From NCBI RefSeq assembly GCF_014253075.1, contig NZ_JACLZJ010000001.1:992001-1056000 (forward strand): a DNA stretch of 64,000 nt, read 5' to 3'. The notes beneath the pieces were generated by a model that worked only from the letters and a program-made list of their open reading frames with translations, did not search any database and was not told the DNA's origin. The stretch is from Ochrobactrum sp. CM-21-5. GTDB lineage: Bacteria > Pseudomonadota > Alphaproteobacteria > Rhizobiales > Rhizobiaceae. The translations under genes were made by a program, and so were the position numbers. Shown here piece by piece: positions 43,746 to 52,013 of the stretch (position 1 is the stretch's first letter; the number at the start of each line of letters is the position of its first letter).

Positions 43746-43940
43746 ATGAATATCACGATGAAGCTAACTTTCGACGGGCTTGTTCGGGTGCTGCGCTGGA
43801 AGGCGTTCGATGCCGGCGAGACCGTCGCGTTGGAACGCCACAGGCTGGAACGCGTGAGAACCGACGCTGATGATATCGATATGGCAATCGGGGGAAAGCA
43901 TGACGAACGGAGCAGTAGCATTGCAGAAGGCCCTGTTTGA
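43746..43940 (+). CDS. Possible small ORF between g7 and g8
   Basis: A 64-codon frame (MNITMKLTFDGLVRVLRWKAFDAGETV) fills the 164-bp gap between g7 and g8 and runs 41 bp into g8. The first 45 residues have the look of a real protein (amphipathic, charged), and the gap is otherwise unexplained in a cluster with almost no spacing. The ribosome-binding site is poor. I do not recognise a family. Confidence 0.4.
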   Translation: MNITMKLTFDGLVRVLRWKAFDAGETVALERHRLERVRTDADDIDMAIGGKHDERSSSIAEGPV

Positions 43941-44310
43941 GGTCCTTAAGAATGACGACGAACTGATTGAAACACTCGGCGGTGAACGGGTTTACGACCA
44001 CGTTCCGCCCAGGACGCCTTTTCCATATGTCACGCTTGGCGAGACGGCGAGCCGCGACTGGAGCACCGCCAGCGAAAACGGTGGCGAGCATTTTCTGAAT
44101 ATACAAATCTGGGCGAGGGAAAGCGGTCGCAAGCGGGTGCTGGACATTGCGGGCCGCATTGCGACGCGGCTCGATGAAGGGCCGGTTGATGTCAATGGGC
44201 ATCGGCTCATCAACCTGATGCTGACCGAAGTTCTCGCTCGTAACACCGACGGTCTTGGCGGCTATCTCGGCACGATGCGCTACCGCGCCGTTACCGAGCC
44301 TGCAATCTGA
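43900..44310 (+). CDS. GTA tail completion protein (gp8, DUF3168)
   Basis: A 136-residue DUF3168 protein (ALQKALFEVLKNDDELIETLGGERVYDHVPPRTPFPYVTLGE; FLNIQIWARESGRKRVLDIAGRI), which forms the interface between head connector and tail tube. GGGGAAAG precedes the ATG at MTNGAVALQ; the frame is open ten codons upstream. Confidence 0.87.
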   Translation: MTNGAVALQKALFEVLKNDDELIETLGGERVYDHVPPRTPFPYVTLGETASRDWSTASENGGEHFLNIQIWARESGRKRVLDIAGRIATRLDEGPVDVNGHRLINLMLTEVLARNTDGLGGYLGTMRYRAVTEPAI

Positions 44311-44326
44311 CATCCGGGAGAAATTG

Positions 44327-44740
44327 ATGACAGCTCAAAGAGGCAAGGATATCTTGCTGAAGACGGCGCGCGATAACGGCTCGTTCGAGACTTGCGCGGG
44401 CTTGCGTACCAAGCGCATTGCCTTCAATGCGGAAACGGTTGATGTGACCGATGCCGACGCCGCCGGACGCTGGCGGCAGCTTCTGGCCGGGAGCGGTGTG
44501 CAGCGCGCTTCGGTGAGCGGCTCGGGGATATTCAAGGATGCGGCATCGGATGCATTGATACGCAGCATATTTTTCGATGGTGAGATCCGCGACTGGCAGA
44601 TCGTCCTTCCTGATTTCGGCACGGTCAATGGTCCATTTCAGATCACTGCGCTTGAGTATGGCGGCAATCACGATGCCGAGGTGACATTCGAAATCGCATT
44701 GGAGTCTGCGGGACTGATCGCATTCGGAGAAGCGCTATGA
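44327..44740 (+). CDS. GTA major tail tube protein (gp9)
   Basis: A 137-residue major tail protein of the TP901-1 type (MTAQRGKDILLKTARDNGSFETCAGLRTKRIAFNAETVDVTDAD; GSGIFKDAASDALIRSIFF; NHDAEVTFEIALESAG). It polymerises into the tail tube. GGGAG is six bases before the ATG. Overlaps g10 by 4 bp. Confidence 0.9.
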   Translation: MTAQRGKDILLKTARDNGSFETCAGLRTKRIAFNAETVDVTDADAAGRWRQLLAGSGVQRASVSGSGIFKDAASDALIRSIFFDGEIRDWQIVLPDFGTVNGPFQITALEYGGNHDAEVTFEIALESAGLIAFGEAL

Positions 44741-45084
44741 TGGTCAATCGCCATCGCGGCGAGGTCGGAGCCAAAATCGATGGCCGCGACTGGACGCTCT
44801 GCCTGACGCTCGGCGCGCTTGCCGAACTGGAAACAGCTTTCGAGGCAGACAATCTTGCTGATCTTGTTTCCCGCTTTTCGACGGGGCGGCTTTCGGCCAG
44901 CGACATGCAGCGCATCATTTGCGCGGGCTTGCGCGGAGGTGGGCATGCCGTCAGTCCTGCTGACGTTGCAGATATGCGGGCGGAAGGCGGCGTCGCCGGG
45001 TTCGCACGCATCGTGGCGGCACTTCTGAGCGCTACTTTCGGGGTCTCCGAAAAAGCGGAAAGTGATTCCCTTTCAAACCCCTGA
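44737..45084 (+). CDS. GTA tail assembly chaperone (gp10)
   Basis: A 115-residue protein of the GTA tail assembly chaperone family (NRHRGEVGAKIDGRDWTLCLTLGALAELETAFEADNLADLV). It starts in the stop codon of the tail tube gene. It ends SLSNP, with the sequence A-AAC-CCC-TGA at the stop, and the frame of the second chaperone (g10.1) continues in the -1 phase; see the next entry. Confidence 0.87.
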   Translation: MMVNRHRGEVGAKIDGRDWTLCLTLGALAELETAFEADNLADLVSRFSTGRLSASDMQRIICAGLRGGGHAVSPADVADMRAEGGVAGFARIVAALLSATFGVSEKAESDSLSNP

Positions 45085-45296
45085 ATGCCGCAGTTGAATC
45101 AAAACATGCGCCGCAGCCTTTTCCGTGGGATGAGGTCATGCGGGCAGGATTTGGTTTGCTGCGGCTGTCTTCACAAAGCTTGTGGTCCATGACCCCGCGC
45201 GAGCTTGCTGCCGCGCTGCGTCCCGTAGTACGCACCGATGACGCGCCCTCCCGCCAGACGCTCGACGCGCTGATGCGCGCTTTCCCAGATAAGTAA
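45081..45296 (+). CDS. GTA second tail assembly chaperone (gp10.1)
   Basis: A 71-residue frame with the conserved chaperone motif PFPWDEVMRAGFGLLRL followed by LWSMTPRELAAAL, as in the rcc01693-type family. No ATG, GTG or TTG lies between the last upstream stop (45063) and the FPWD motif; an ATG at 45138 would cut off that motif. The only candidate is CTG at 45081, in a CTGA overlap with the g10 stop codon, exactly where other GTAs would have ATGA. The alternative is a -1 frameshift from g10 at A-AAC-CCC, as used by lambda G/T chaperones. Product identity is firm; the start is not. Confidence 0.75.
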   Translation: MNAAVESKHAPQPFPWDEVMRAGFGLLRLSSQSLWSMTPRELAAALRPVVRTDDAPSRQTLDALMRAFPDK

Positions 45297-45318
45297 AATT
45301 CCTCGCAGGTGATTTTTC

Positions 45319-45864
45319 ATGACAGACGAAACGGTAACCGTCTCCGTCGATGCGGATACGAGCGCGTTTGATCGCGCCTTGACGGATCTTGAGAAGCGCT
45401 CGTCGCGTTTCGGCAACAGTCTGACTTCGGCGCTGAAAGGGGCTATCGTCTCCGGAAAGGGCCTTGAAGACGTATTGCGGGGGCTTGCTTCCGGTCTCGC
45501 AGGCTCGGCGCTTTCCGCAGGACTGCAACCGTTGCAGGGCCTGACATCATCTGTGATGTCAGGTCTCTTTGGTGGTCTCAGGGGCATCATGCCTTTCGCC
45601 AAGGGCGGCGTCGTTTCCAGCCCCACCTATTTCGGCATGGGTAACGGCTCGCTGGGGCTGACGGGCGAGGCGGGTGCAGAAGCCATATTGCCGCTGGCGC
45701 GCGGAGCGGATGGCCGTCTCGGTGTGGCGACTGGCGGTGGCGGCAAGCCGGTGCAGGTCGTCTTCAACATGAAGACGCCCGACGCGACATCGTTCAATAA
45801 ATCGCAGGCGCAGCTTTCCACCATGCTGGCAGGCGCGGTACGTCGCGGCGCGCGGAGGCTCTGA
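45319..45864 (+). CDS. GTA tail tape measure protein (gp11), very short
   Basis: A 181-residue tape measure protein. The N-terminus (TVTVSVDADTSAFDRALTDLEKRSSRFG) is the usual helical start, the middle is hydrophobic and glycine-rich (GLASGLAGSALSAGLQPLQGL), and the C-terminal FAKGGVVSSPTYFGMGNGSLGLTGEAGAEAILPL is the conserved motif of short tape measures. Such a length implies a short tail. AGGTGA precedes the start. Confidence 0.88.
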   Translation: MTDETVTVSVDADTSAFDRALTDLEKRSSRFGNSLTSALKGAIVSGKGLEDVLRGLASGLAGSALSAGLQPLQGLTSSVMSGLFGGLRGIMPFAKGGVVSSPTYFGMGNGSLGLTGEAGAEAILPLARGADGRLGVATGGGGKPVQVVFNMKTPDATSFNKSQAQLSTMLAGAVRRGARRL

Positions 45865-46499
45865 TGATGGCTGTGGCTTTTCACGATGTGCGCTTTCCGC
45901 TCGGCGTTTCGTTCGGCGCGACGGGCGGACCGGAATGGCGCAACGAGATCGTCACGCTGACGTCCGGTATGGAAAAACGTAATGCGCGCTGGGCGCATTC
46001 CCGCCGCCATTTCGATGCCGGTACGGGCCTGCGCTCGCTCGACGATCTCAGAACGGTTCTGGCTTTTTTCGAGGCGAGGCGCGGTTCACTCCACGCCTTC
46101 CGCTTTCGCGATCCATTCGATTTCTCGTCCGCGACGGGGAACCTCGCACCGTCGCCATTCGATCAATCGATAGGCATGGGAGACGGGAGAGCGGCAAGCT
46201 TCCAACTCGTCAAGCGCTACGAGACTTACCAGAGGCCGATCGTGCGCCCCGTGACCGGTTCTGTGGTGGTCGGTATTGGTGGCGCGCAGGTGCCTGAAGG
46301 TGAGGCCTTCGCGGTCGATAACACAACCGGTATCGTGACTTTCACGGCAGAATACCTGCCGGCGGATGGTGCCGCGATTACCGCCGGTTTCCTGTTTGAT
46401 GTCACGGCGCGGTTCGATACAGATCGGCTTTCTGCTAGCATTGCCTCGTTTCAGGCCGGTGAAATCCCTTCAATTCCCATCATTGAGGTCAAGGCATGA
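45864..46499 (+). CDS. GTA distal tail protein (gp12, DUF2460)
   Basis: A 211-residue DUF2460 protein (FPLGVSFGATGGPEWRNEIVTLTSGMEKRNARWAHSRRHFDAG; LAFFEARRGSLHAFRFRDPFDF), the distal tail hub component. The start is one of two consecutive ATG codons overlapping the g11 stop. It overlaps g13 by 4 bp (ATGA). Confidence 0.9.
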   Translation: MMAVAFHDVRFPLGVSFGATGGPEWRNEIVTLTSGMEKRNARWAHSRRHFDAGTGLRSLDDLRTVLAFFEARRGSLHAFRFRDPFDFSSATGNLAPSPFDQSIGMGDGRAASFQLVKRYETYQRPIVRPVTGSVVVGIGGAQVPEGEAFAVDNTTGIVTFTAEYLPADGAAITAGFLFDVTARFDTDRLSASIASFQAGEIPSIPIIEVKA

Positions 46500-47371
46500 T
46501 CCCGGTTCCGGCAGCACTTGAATCACATTTGCAGGGCGAGGTGACAAGCCATTGCTTCGCCTGGCTTATAAGGCGTCAAGATGGCGTCGCGCTTGGCTTT
46601 ACCGATCATGACCGGACGCTGACGGTAGAGCAGATTGCCTGCGATCCGCAAACCGGATTGAACAGCAGCGAGGCTTCCACCGCGCTTGGGCTTTCCATTG
46701 CAGGCGGCGAGGTCGAAGGAGTGCTTTCCTCCGCGAAGATAAGCGACACGGATATCGAGCAGGGCCGCTATGACGGTGCTGTCATTGAAGCCTATCTCGT
46801 CAATTGGGCGGAACCTGCCCAGCGCATGCTTTTAAGGCGATGGACGGCGGGCAAGATCAGCCGGTCTGGCAGTCGTTTCATGATGGAGTTGAAAGGAGCT
46901 GCCGCAGTTTTCGATGCGGTGCGCGGGCGGCGTGTCTTGCGTCATTGCGATGCAGGTCTCGGCGACAGGCGCTGCGGCGTGAACGCGGATGATCCGTGTT
47001 ACTCCGCTGATGGAACCGTGCTGACGACGCAGGGTGTAAACCTCGCGGTTTCGGGCATTGATCATTTTGAGAATGGCTGGTTCTCCGAAGGCCGTCTTGT
47101 GTGGGCGAATGGAAGCAATGCCGGGCGCAGCTTTCGCGTGCTGCGGCATGGCGGGGACACTTTGCAACTAAGCGAACCGCCGGTCTTGCCAGTTGCGGCG
47201 GGCGATGGCTTTCGTATTATCGCCGGTTGCGACAAGAGCTTCGCCACCTGCAAGGCAAAATTCGCCAATGGGGTCAATTTTCGCGGCTTCCCACATCTGC
47301 CGGGTAATGACGCGGCTTACGCCTATATCAATGGCGCGGCTGAGTATGACGGGAGCGCACTGATCCCATGA
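46496..47371 (+). CDS. GTA tail hub protein (gp13, DUF2163/BR0599)
   Basis: A 291-residue hub protein with an N-terminal DUF2163 domain (LESHLQGEVTSHCFAWLIRRQDG to about 160) and a C-terminal domain of the family named after Brucella suis BR0599 (GCDKSFATCKAKFANGVNFRGFPHLPGNDAAY). The C-terminal cysteines (CDKSFATC) and CDAGLGDRRCGV may bind metal; in RcGTA this protein carries an iron-sulfur cluster. Overlaps g14 by 4 bp. Confidence 0.9.
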   Translation: MIPVPAALESHLQGEVTSHCFAWLIRRQDGVALGFTDHDRTLTVEQIACDPQTGLNSSEASTALGLSIAGGEVEGVLSSAKISDTDIEQGRYDGAVIEAYLVNWAEPAQRMLLRRWTAGKISRSGSRFMMELKGAAAVFDAVRGRRVLRHCDAGLGDRRCGVNADDPCYSADGTVLTTQGVNLAVSGIDHFENGWFSEGRLVWANGSNAGRSFRVLRHGGDTLQLSEPPVLPVAAGDGFRIIAGCDKSFATCKAKFANGVNFRGFPHLPGNDAAYAYINGAAEYDGSALIP

Positions 47372-47814
47372 GCCGGAGTGTGATTGTCGCCGATGCGGTT
47401 CTTGCGGAAGCGGAACGCTGGATCGGTACACCATACCGGCATGGAGCATCCGCCCGCGGCATCAGTTGCGACTGTCTGGGTCTCGTTCGTGGCATCTGGC
47501 GTGCGCTTTATCGAACCGAACCGGAAAGCCCTGGTACTTATGCGCCTGACTGGGCGGAAGCCGGAAATGGCGACCCTTTGCTGGAGGCAGCGTCGCGCCA
47601 TATGTTGGCGCGCGAAGGTATTGAGCCTGAGCCGGGTGATCTCATCATCTTTCGCTGGCGGGCCGATGTCGCGGCCAAGCATCTTGGCATCATGGCGGAC
47701 GGAAACCGTTTCATCCACGCCTATCAGGGCCACGGCGTTCTGGCCTCCGCTCTGGTGCCGCAATGGCGAAAACGCATTGCCGGTCTTTTCATCTTCCCCG
47801 AACTGAAAGCGTAA
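47368..47814 (+). CDS. GTA cell-wall peptidase (gp14, NlpC/P60)
   Basis: A 148-residue NlpC/P60 cysteine peptidase that opens peptidoglycan when the GTA docks on a recipient. The catalytic cysteine is Cys36 in ISCDCLGLVRG, and the histidine lies in AAKHLGIMADG. Start inside the g13 stop codon. Confidence 0.92.
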   Translation: MSRSVIVADAVLAEAERWIGTPYRHGASARGISCDCLGLVRGIWRALYRTEPESPGTYAPDWAEAGNGDPLLEAASRHMLAREGIEPEPGDLIIFRWRADVAAKHLGIMADGNRFIHAYQGHGVLASALVPQWRKRIAGLFIFPELKA

Positions 47815-47817
47815 TTC

Positions 47818-50800
47818 ATGGCAACGGTAGTTCTGCAAGCAGTTGGCGCGGCGGTGGGCGGTATTTTCGGGCCTGTCGGTGCGGCTATCGGTGCCGGTGT
47901 TGGCGCGATGGGCGGCTATGCCATCGACAATGCGCTCATCAATTCAACACGGCATATCGAAGGCGCGAGGCTGAACGGCGGTCGCGTGGCCACAGCAGAA
48001 GAGGGCGCAGCACTGCCTTTCGTCTACGGCACGGCGAGGGTTTCGGGGACGCTGATCTGGGCGACGCGTTTCGAAGAGGACAAGACCACCACGCGGCAGG
48101 GTGGCAAGGGCGGGCCGAAGGTCACCAATTACAGCTATTTTGGTAATGCTGCCTATACGATTGCGGAAGGCGAGATCGCAGGCATTCGTCGTGTCTGGGC
48201 GGACGGACAGGAACTGGACCTCACCGAAATCGAGATGCGGGTTTATCGCGGTACGCAGACACAACAGCCCGACCCGCTGATCGAGGCGAAACAGGGGGGT
48301 GGAAATGCACCGGCCTATCGCGGCACTGCCTATGTGGTTTTCGAGCGCATTCCGCTGGATGGGTTTGGCAATCGTCTGCCGCAATTCCAGTTCGAGGTCA
48401 TGCGCCCGGTCGGCCAGGTCACGCGCAATCTGCGTGCCGTGGCGCTGATCCCCGGTTCGACGGAGTTTGGCCTTATGCCCGATCCGGTGAACGATGAGCC
48501 GGTTCCCGGCGAGAAGCGCTGGATCAACCGTAATGCGACACGGGCCAGAAGCGACTGGAATGGCGCGCTCGATGAATTGCAGGCGCTTTGTCCCGATCTG
48601 CGTCACGTGGCAATCGTGCTGCCATGGTTCGGCGACGATCTGCGGGCCGGTCATTGCCGCATTCGCCCCGGTGTGACCGAGTTGGAAGCGCGCAAACCTA
48701 GCCATGTCTGGAAAGTGGAGGAGGTTTCGCGGGCACAAGCGCATTTCATTTCGCGAAACGGCGAGGGCGCGGCCTATGGCGGTACGCCGTCTGATGCAAG
48801 CGTGATCGCGGCTATCCGCGATGCGAAGGCGCGCGGGCTTGGCGTAACGCTGTATCCGTTCATCATGATGGACATACCGGCGGGCAACACCTTGCCGTCG
48901 CCTTACGGCGGAACAGGGCAGCCGGTCTATCCTTGGCGCGGGCGCATCACCTGCCACCCGGCGATTGGCTCCCAAATGACACCGGACAAAACGCCAGCGG
49001 CGGCGGAACAGGTAGCAGCCTTTGTCAATGGAGAATGGGGTTACCGTCGCTTCCTTCGCCATTGCGCAGATCTGGCTGTAGCGGCGGGAGGCGTGGACGC
49101 TTTTTTGATCGGCTCGGAATTGCGCGGCCTGACAAGCATCCGGGACGGGCGCGACAGTTTTCCATTTGTATCCCACCTTTGCACCCTTGCAGCCGAAATT
49201 CACGGCAAACTCGGAGCGCGATGCCGTATCACCTATGGTGCCGATTGGTCGGAGTATTTTGGGTATCAGGCACAGGACGGCACGGATGATCTCTTCTTCA
49301 ACCTTGATCCGCTCTGGTCGCATCCGGCTATAGATGCGGTTGGCATAGACAATTACATGCCGTTGGCCGATTGGCGTGACAACGATCTTGATAACGGTAA
49401 TCCCGATCGTTTCGAGACGGCCTGCGACCTTGACGGTCTTGCGCGCAATATTGTGTCGGGTGAAGGATATGACTGGTATTACGCCAGTGCGGAAGACCGT
49501 GCGGCCCGCCGGCGAACTCCGATCACCGACGGGATGGCGGGTAAGCCGTGGGTCTATCGCTACAAGGATCTGAATGCGTGGTGGAGCAATCCGCATTACA
49601 ACCGGATCGGCGGCGCGGAAGCGGCGCAACCGACAGGCTGGGTGCCAATGTCGAAACCCTTCTGGTTTACCGAGCTCGGCTGTCCGGCGGCGGACAAGGG
49701 GCCGAACCAGCCCAATGTGTTCCCTGATCCCAAATCGTCGGAAAATGCCACGCCCTATTTCTCGAACGGATCGCGGTCGGACATTGCAATGAACCGCTTT
49801 CTGCGCGCCCATTATCGCCACTGGCAATCGGGCGGAACTGCAAACCCGGTTTCGCCAGTCTATGGCGGGCCGATGCTGGACAGCGAGCGGATCTATCTTT
49901 GGGCATGGGACACACGGCCATTTCCAGAGTTCCCGCTTTGCGCAGATGTCTGGGGCGACACGGCCAACTGGCGTCTCGGGCACTGGCTTAACGGTCGTAT
50001 CAGCGGTGTTGCGCTGGATGAACTGATCGCCGCCATTCTTGCCGATTTCGGTCTGCCCGATGCCGATTGCAGCGGGGCTGACGGTCATCTGGCTGGTTTC
50101 GTCATATCGGAGCCGTCAACGGCTCGCGGTATTCTGGAGCCGCTGTTGAATATTTTCGGCGTGCATGGTTTCGAACAAGCGGGTCGGTTCGTGTTCAGGA
50201 GCATTGCGCGTGCGGCCCCCACGCTCGCCATCGGCGATACGCTGGTGCTGCCCGATGACGGCGAAGCGCTGACGACGGAACTGGAAGACGCAGGCGACCT
50301 GCCAGCCGTGGCCGAGTTTTACTGCAATGATCCGTTGCGCGACTTTCAGATTGCCGGTGCTTCGGCCCGGCGCGTTGCAGGACATGGCACCGAGAGCCTC
50401 AGCCTGTCCGGTTCCATGGAAACGGGACAGGCGACGGCACTGGCTGAAAGCTGGATGGCGCGTCGCCATGCGGAACGGCGGACTGCGAGTTTCGCTTTGC
50501 CGTGGTCATCCGCGGCAATTCACGTCGGCGACCGCGTCCGTCTCGACGTTCTGGACGGCGAACGCGATTATGTCGTGACCGCACTGGATGACGGAGCCAC
50601 GCGAGCCGTAAAGGCGGCGGCACTCGCCCCCAATGTTGTCTTTGCGGATCGGGATAAGACGCCGCAGCGTCCGCCCGGCGGCCTGGCACTGGACATGAAG
50701 CCGGTCTTTCATCTGATCGACCTGCCGCTGTGGCCAGGCGCAGAGGTTCCCGCCGAGCAACTCCGCATTGCCTGCCACGCCAGGCCGTGGCGTGGTGCGG

Positions 50801-51633
50801 CGGTCTATGCCTCTCCTTCGGATGACGGCTTTTCCGAACGCAAGATGGTTGGAGACCGCGCCGTGATGGGCGAACTGGTTGCGCCATTGAATGGGGCGCC
50901 GGGCGGGCGGCTGATTGAGGGCCAGTATGTCGATGTGGTTCTGTATTCAGGCGAACTCCAGTCGCGACCGCTGGCGCAAATTCTGAATGGGGCCAATAGC
51001 GGCCTGTTACAATCGCCGCAGGGAGAGTGGGAGATCTTCCAGTTTCTCGACGCGGAGGAGGTGGGATTGAACCGCTGGCGGCTGAGCCGGTTGCTGCGTG
51101 GGCAGCTCGGTACGGACACCGCCGCCATGACCTTAAAGCCGGTGGAGACGTCTTTCGTTCTGTTGAACGAGGCCGTGACGGGTGTCGGGCTTCAATCATC
51201 GGAACTCGGTTTGGAACTCAACTGGCGCATCGGCGCGGCGGGCAAGGCTCTTGCGGATGAATATTTCGATACCGTGCGCATGGATGGCGGTTTGCGGGCT
51301 TTAAGGCCGCTCAGCCCCGTTCATCTGAAACTGGCCGCGTCTCGAAACGGTGACCTTTTGTTCAGCTGGATCAGGCGGGGCCGCATCGATGCGGATAGCT
51401 GGCTTGGTGAAGACATACCGCTCGGTGAGGAGCTGGAGGCTTATCGGCTGGAGGTCTGGAAAGGAGGGCAACTGGTCCGGAGTCAAAGGGTGATCGAGCC
51501 GTCATGGCTCTATTTCGGCGTCCAGCGGCAGGGCGATGTGGGCGCGAATCCGTTCCAGCTTCGTGTTGCCATGATCGGGGCAAAGACGGGACCGGGAGAT
51601 TTCGCGGTTCTCAATGTTGTACACGGGCTGTAA
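47818..51633 (+). CDS. GTA baseplate/host-interaction protein (gp15, megatron)
   Basis: A 1271-residue protein at the tail tip. It starts with a glycine/alanine-rich hydrophobic segment (AVGAAVGGIFGPVGAAIGAGVGAMGGYA), has a TIM-barrel-like glycoside-hydrolase domain (about 400-720, AGGVDAFLIGSELRGLTSIR; AIDAVGIDNYMPLADW; FWFTELGCPAADKGPNQPN) and a phage-tail_3-type domain from about 780, with fibronectin-like C-terminal parts. The barrel may cut surface polysaccharide of the recipient. Its full length shows the locus is not degraded. Confidence 0.92.
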   Translation: MATVVLQAVGAAVGGIFGPVGAAIGAGVGAMGGYAIDNALINSTRHIEGARLNGGRVATAEEGAALPFVYGTARVSGTLIWATRFEEDKTTTRQGGKGGPKVTNYSYFGNAAYTIAEGEIAGIRRVWADGQELDLTEIEMRVYRGTQTQQPDPLIEAKQGGGNAPAYRGTAYVVFERIPLDGFGNRLPQFQFEVMRPVGQVTRNLRAVALIPGSTEFGLMPDPVNDEPVPGEKRWINRNATRARSDWNGALDELQALCPDLRHVAIVLPWFGDDLRAGHCRIRPGVTELEARKPSHVWKVEEVSRAQAHFISRNGEGAAYGGTPSDASVIAAIRDAKARGLGVTLYPFIMMDIPAGNTLPSPYGGTGQPVYPWRGRITCHPAIGSQMTPDKTPAAAEQVAAFVNGEWGYRRFLRHCADLAVAAGGVDAFLIGSELRGLTSIRDGRDSFPFVSHLCTLAAEIHGKLGARCRITYGADWSEYFGYQAQDGTDDLFFNLDPLWSHPAIDAVGIDNYMPLADWRDNDLDNGNPDRFETACDLDGLARNIVSGEGYDWYYASAEDRAARRRTPITDGMAGKPWVYRYKDLNAWWSNPHYNRIGGAEAAQPTGWVPMSKPFWFTELGCPAADKGPNQPNVFPDPKSSENATPYFSNGSRSDIAMNRFLRAHYRHWQSGGTANPVSPVYGGPMLDSERIYLWAWDTRPFPEFPLCADVWGDTANWRLGHWLNGRISGVALDELIAAILADFGLPDADCSGADGHLAGFVISEPSTARGILEPLLNIFGVHGFEQAGRFVFRSIARAAPTLAIGDTLVLPDDGEALTTELEDAGDLPAVAEFYCNDPLRDFQIAGASARRVAGHGTESLSLSGSMETGQATALAESWMARRHAERRTASFALPWSSAAIHVGDRVRLDVLDGERDYVVTALDDGATRAVKAAALAPNVVFADRDKTPQRPPGGLALDMKPVFHLIDLPLWPGAEVPAEQLRIACHARPWRGAAVYASPSDDGFSERKMVGDRAVMGELVAPLNGAPGGRLIEGQYVDVVLYSGELQSRPLAQILNGANSGLLQSPQGEWEIFQFLDAEEVGLNRWRLSRLLRGQLGTDTAAMTLKPVETSFVLLNEAVTGVGLQSSELGLELNWRIGAAGKALADEYFDTVRMDGGLRALRPLSPVHLKLAASRNGDLLFSWIRRGRIDADSWLGEDIPLGEELEAYRLEVWKGGQLVRSQRVIEPSWLYFGVQRQGDVGANPFQLRVAMIGAKTGPGDFAVLNVVHGL

Positions 51634-51651
51634 ATTCAGGAGATAAAACCT

Positions 51652-51858
51652 ATGATTACAGACAAGCCATGGTATTTTTCACGCACCGTCTGGGCTGGAC
51701 TGGTAGCACTCTTTCTGTCGCTTGCCGGCGCTCTCGGTTGGGTGACGGATACAATCGATCAGGGCGCGCTAGCGGACGTTCTGCTGCAACTGGCGACGGC
51801 TATCGCTGGAATTATTGCAGTATTTGGCCGTATCGGGGCAACTTCACGCATTTCATAA
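51652..51858 (+). CDS. Small holin-like membrane protein
   Basis: A 68-residue protein with two hydrophobic helices (WAGLVALFLSLAGALGWV and DVLLQLATAIAGIIAVFGRIG) separated by a short polar turn. It is 18 bp after the baseplate gene with a good ribosome-binding site (CAGGAGAT) and is the last gene of the cluster. Size, topology and place suit a holin or membrane-permeability factor for GTA release, but no lysin is adjacent and the assignment is inference. Confidence 0.6.
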   Translation: MITDKPWYFSRTVWAGLVALFLSLAGALGWVTDTIDQGALADVLLQLATAIAGIIAVFGRIGATSRIS

Positions 51859-51895
51859 TTTTACAAAGCGTGATAGCTAGTACGAACAATATCGT

Positions 51896-51935
51896 AGAGC
51901 GGCTCTGATGACTCCGTCATGGCCGGAGCCGCTCT
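51896..51935. repeat. Intergenic palindromic repeat, family B, copy 1
   Basis: AGAGCGGCTC (51896-51905) pairs with GAGCCGCTCT (51926-51935), with an inner pair ATGAC/GTCAT. The outer arms recur at 63369-63410. It lies 38 bp after the last GTA gene and may end that transcript. Confidence 0.75.
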
Positions 51936-52013
51936 CCTAAAATATCCTTTGAGCCTGGAACAGGGATGTGCTGTTCATGCATCGTTCAGCTGCCGGGCGC
52001 TATATAAGGCAGC

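Noticed and set aside
45085-45182. ATG at 45085 right after the g10 stop as the start of g10.1
   Set aside because: It is in the wrong frame (MPQLNQNMRR...) and does not lead to the conserved FPWD and MTPREL motifs.
47944-50088. A 714-codon frame antisense to the GTA baseplate gene
   Set aside because: Long antisense frames are common in GC-rich coding DNA; composition (many Ile, Arg, Pro) is typical of a shadow and there is no domain.
37381-51858. The phage-like region as a recently acquired prophage
   Set aside because: No integrase, no att repeats, no repressor or lysis module, and base use like the neighbours; order and protein types match a GTA.
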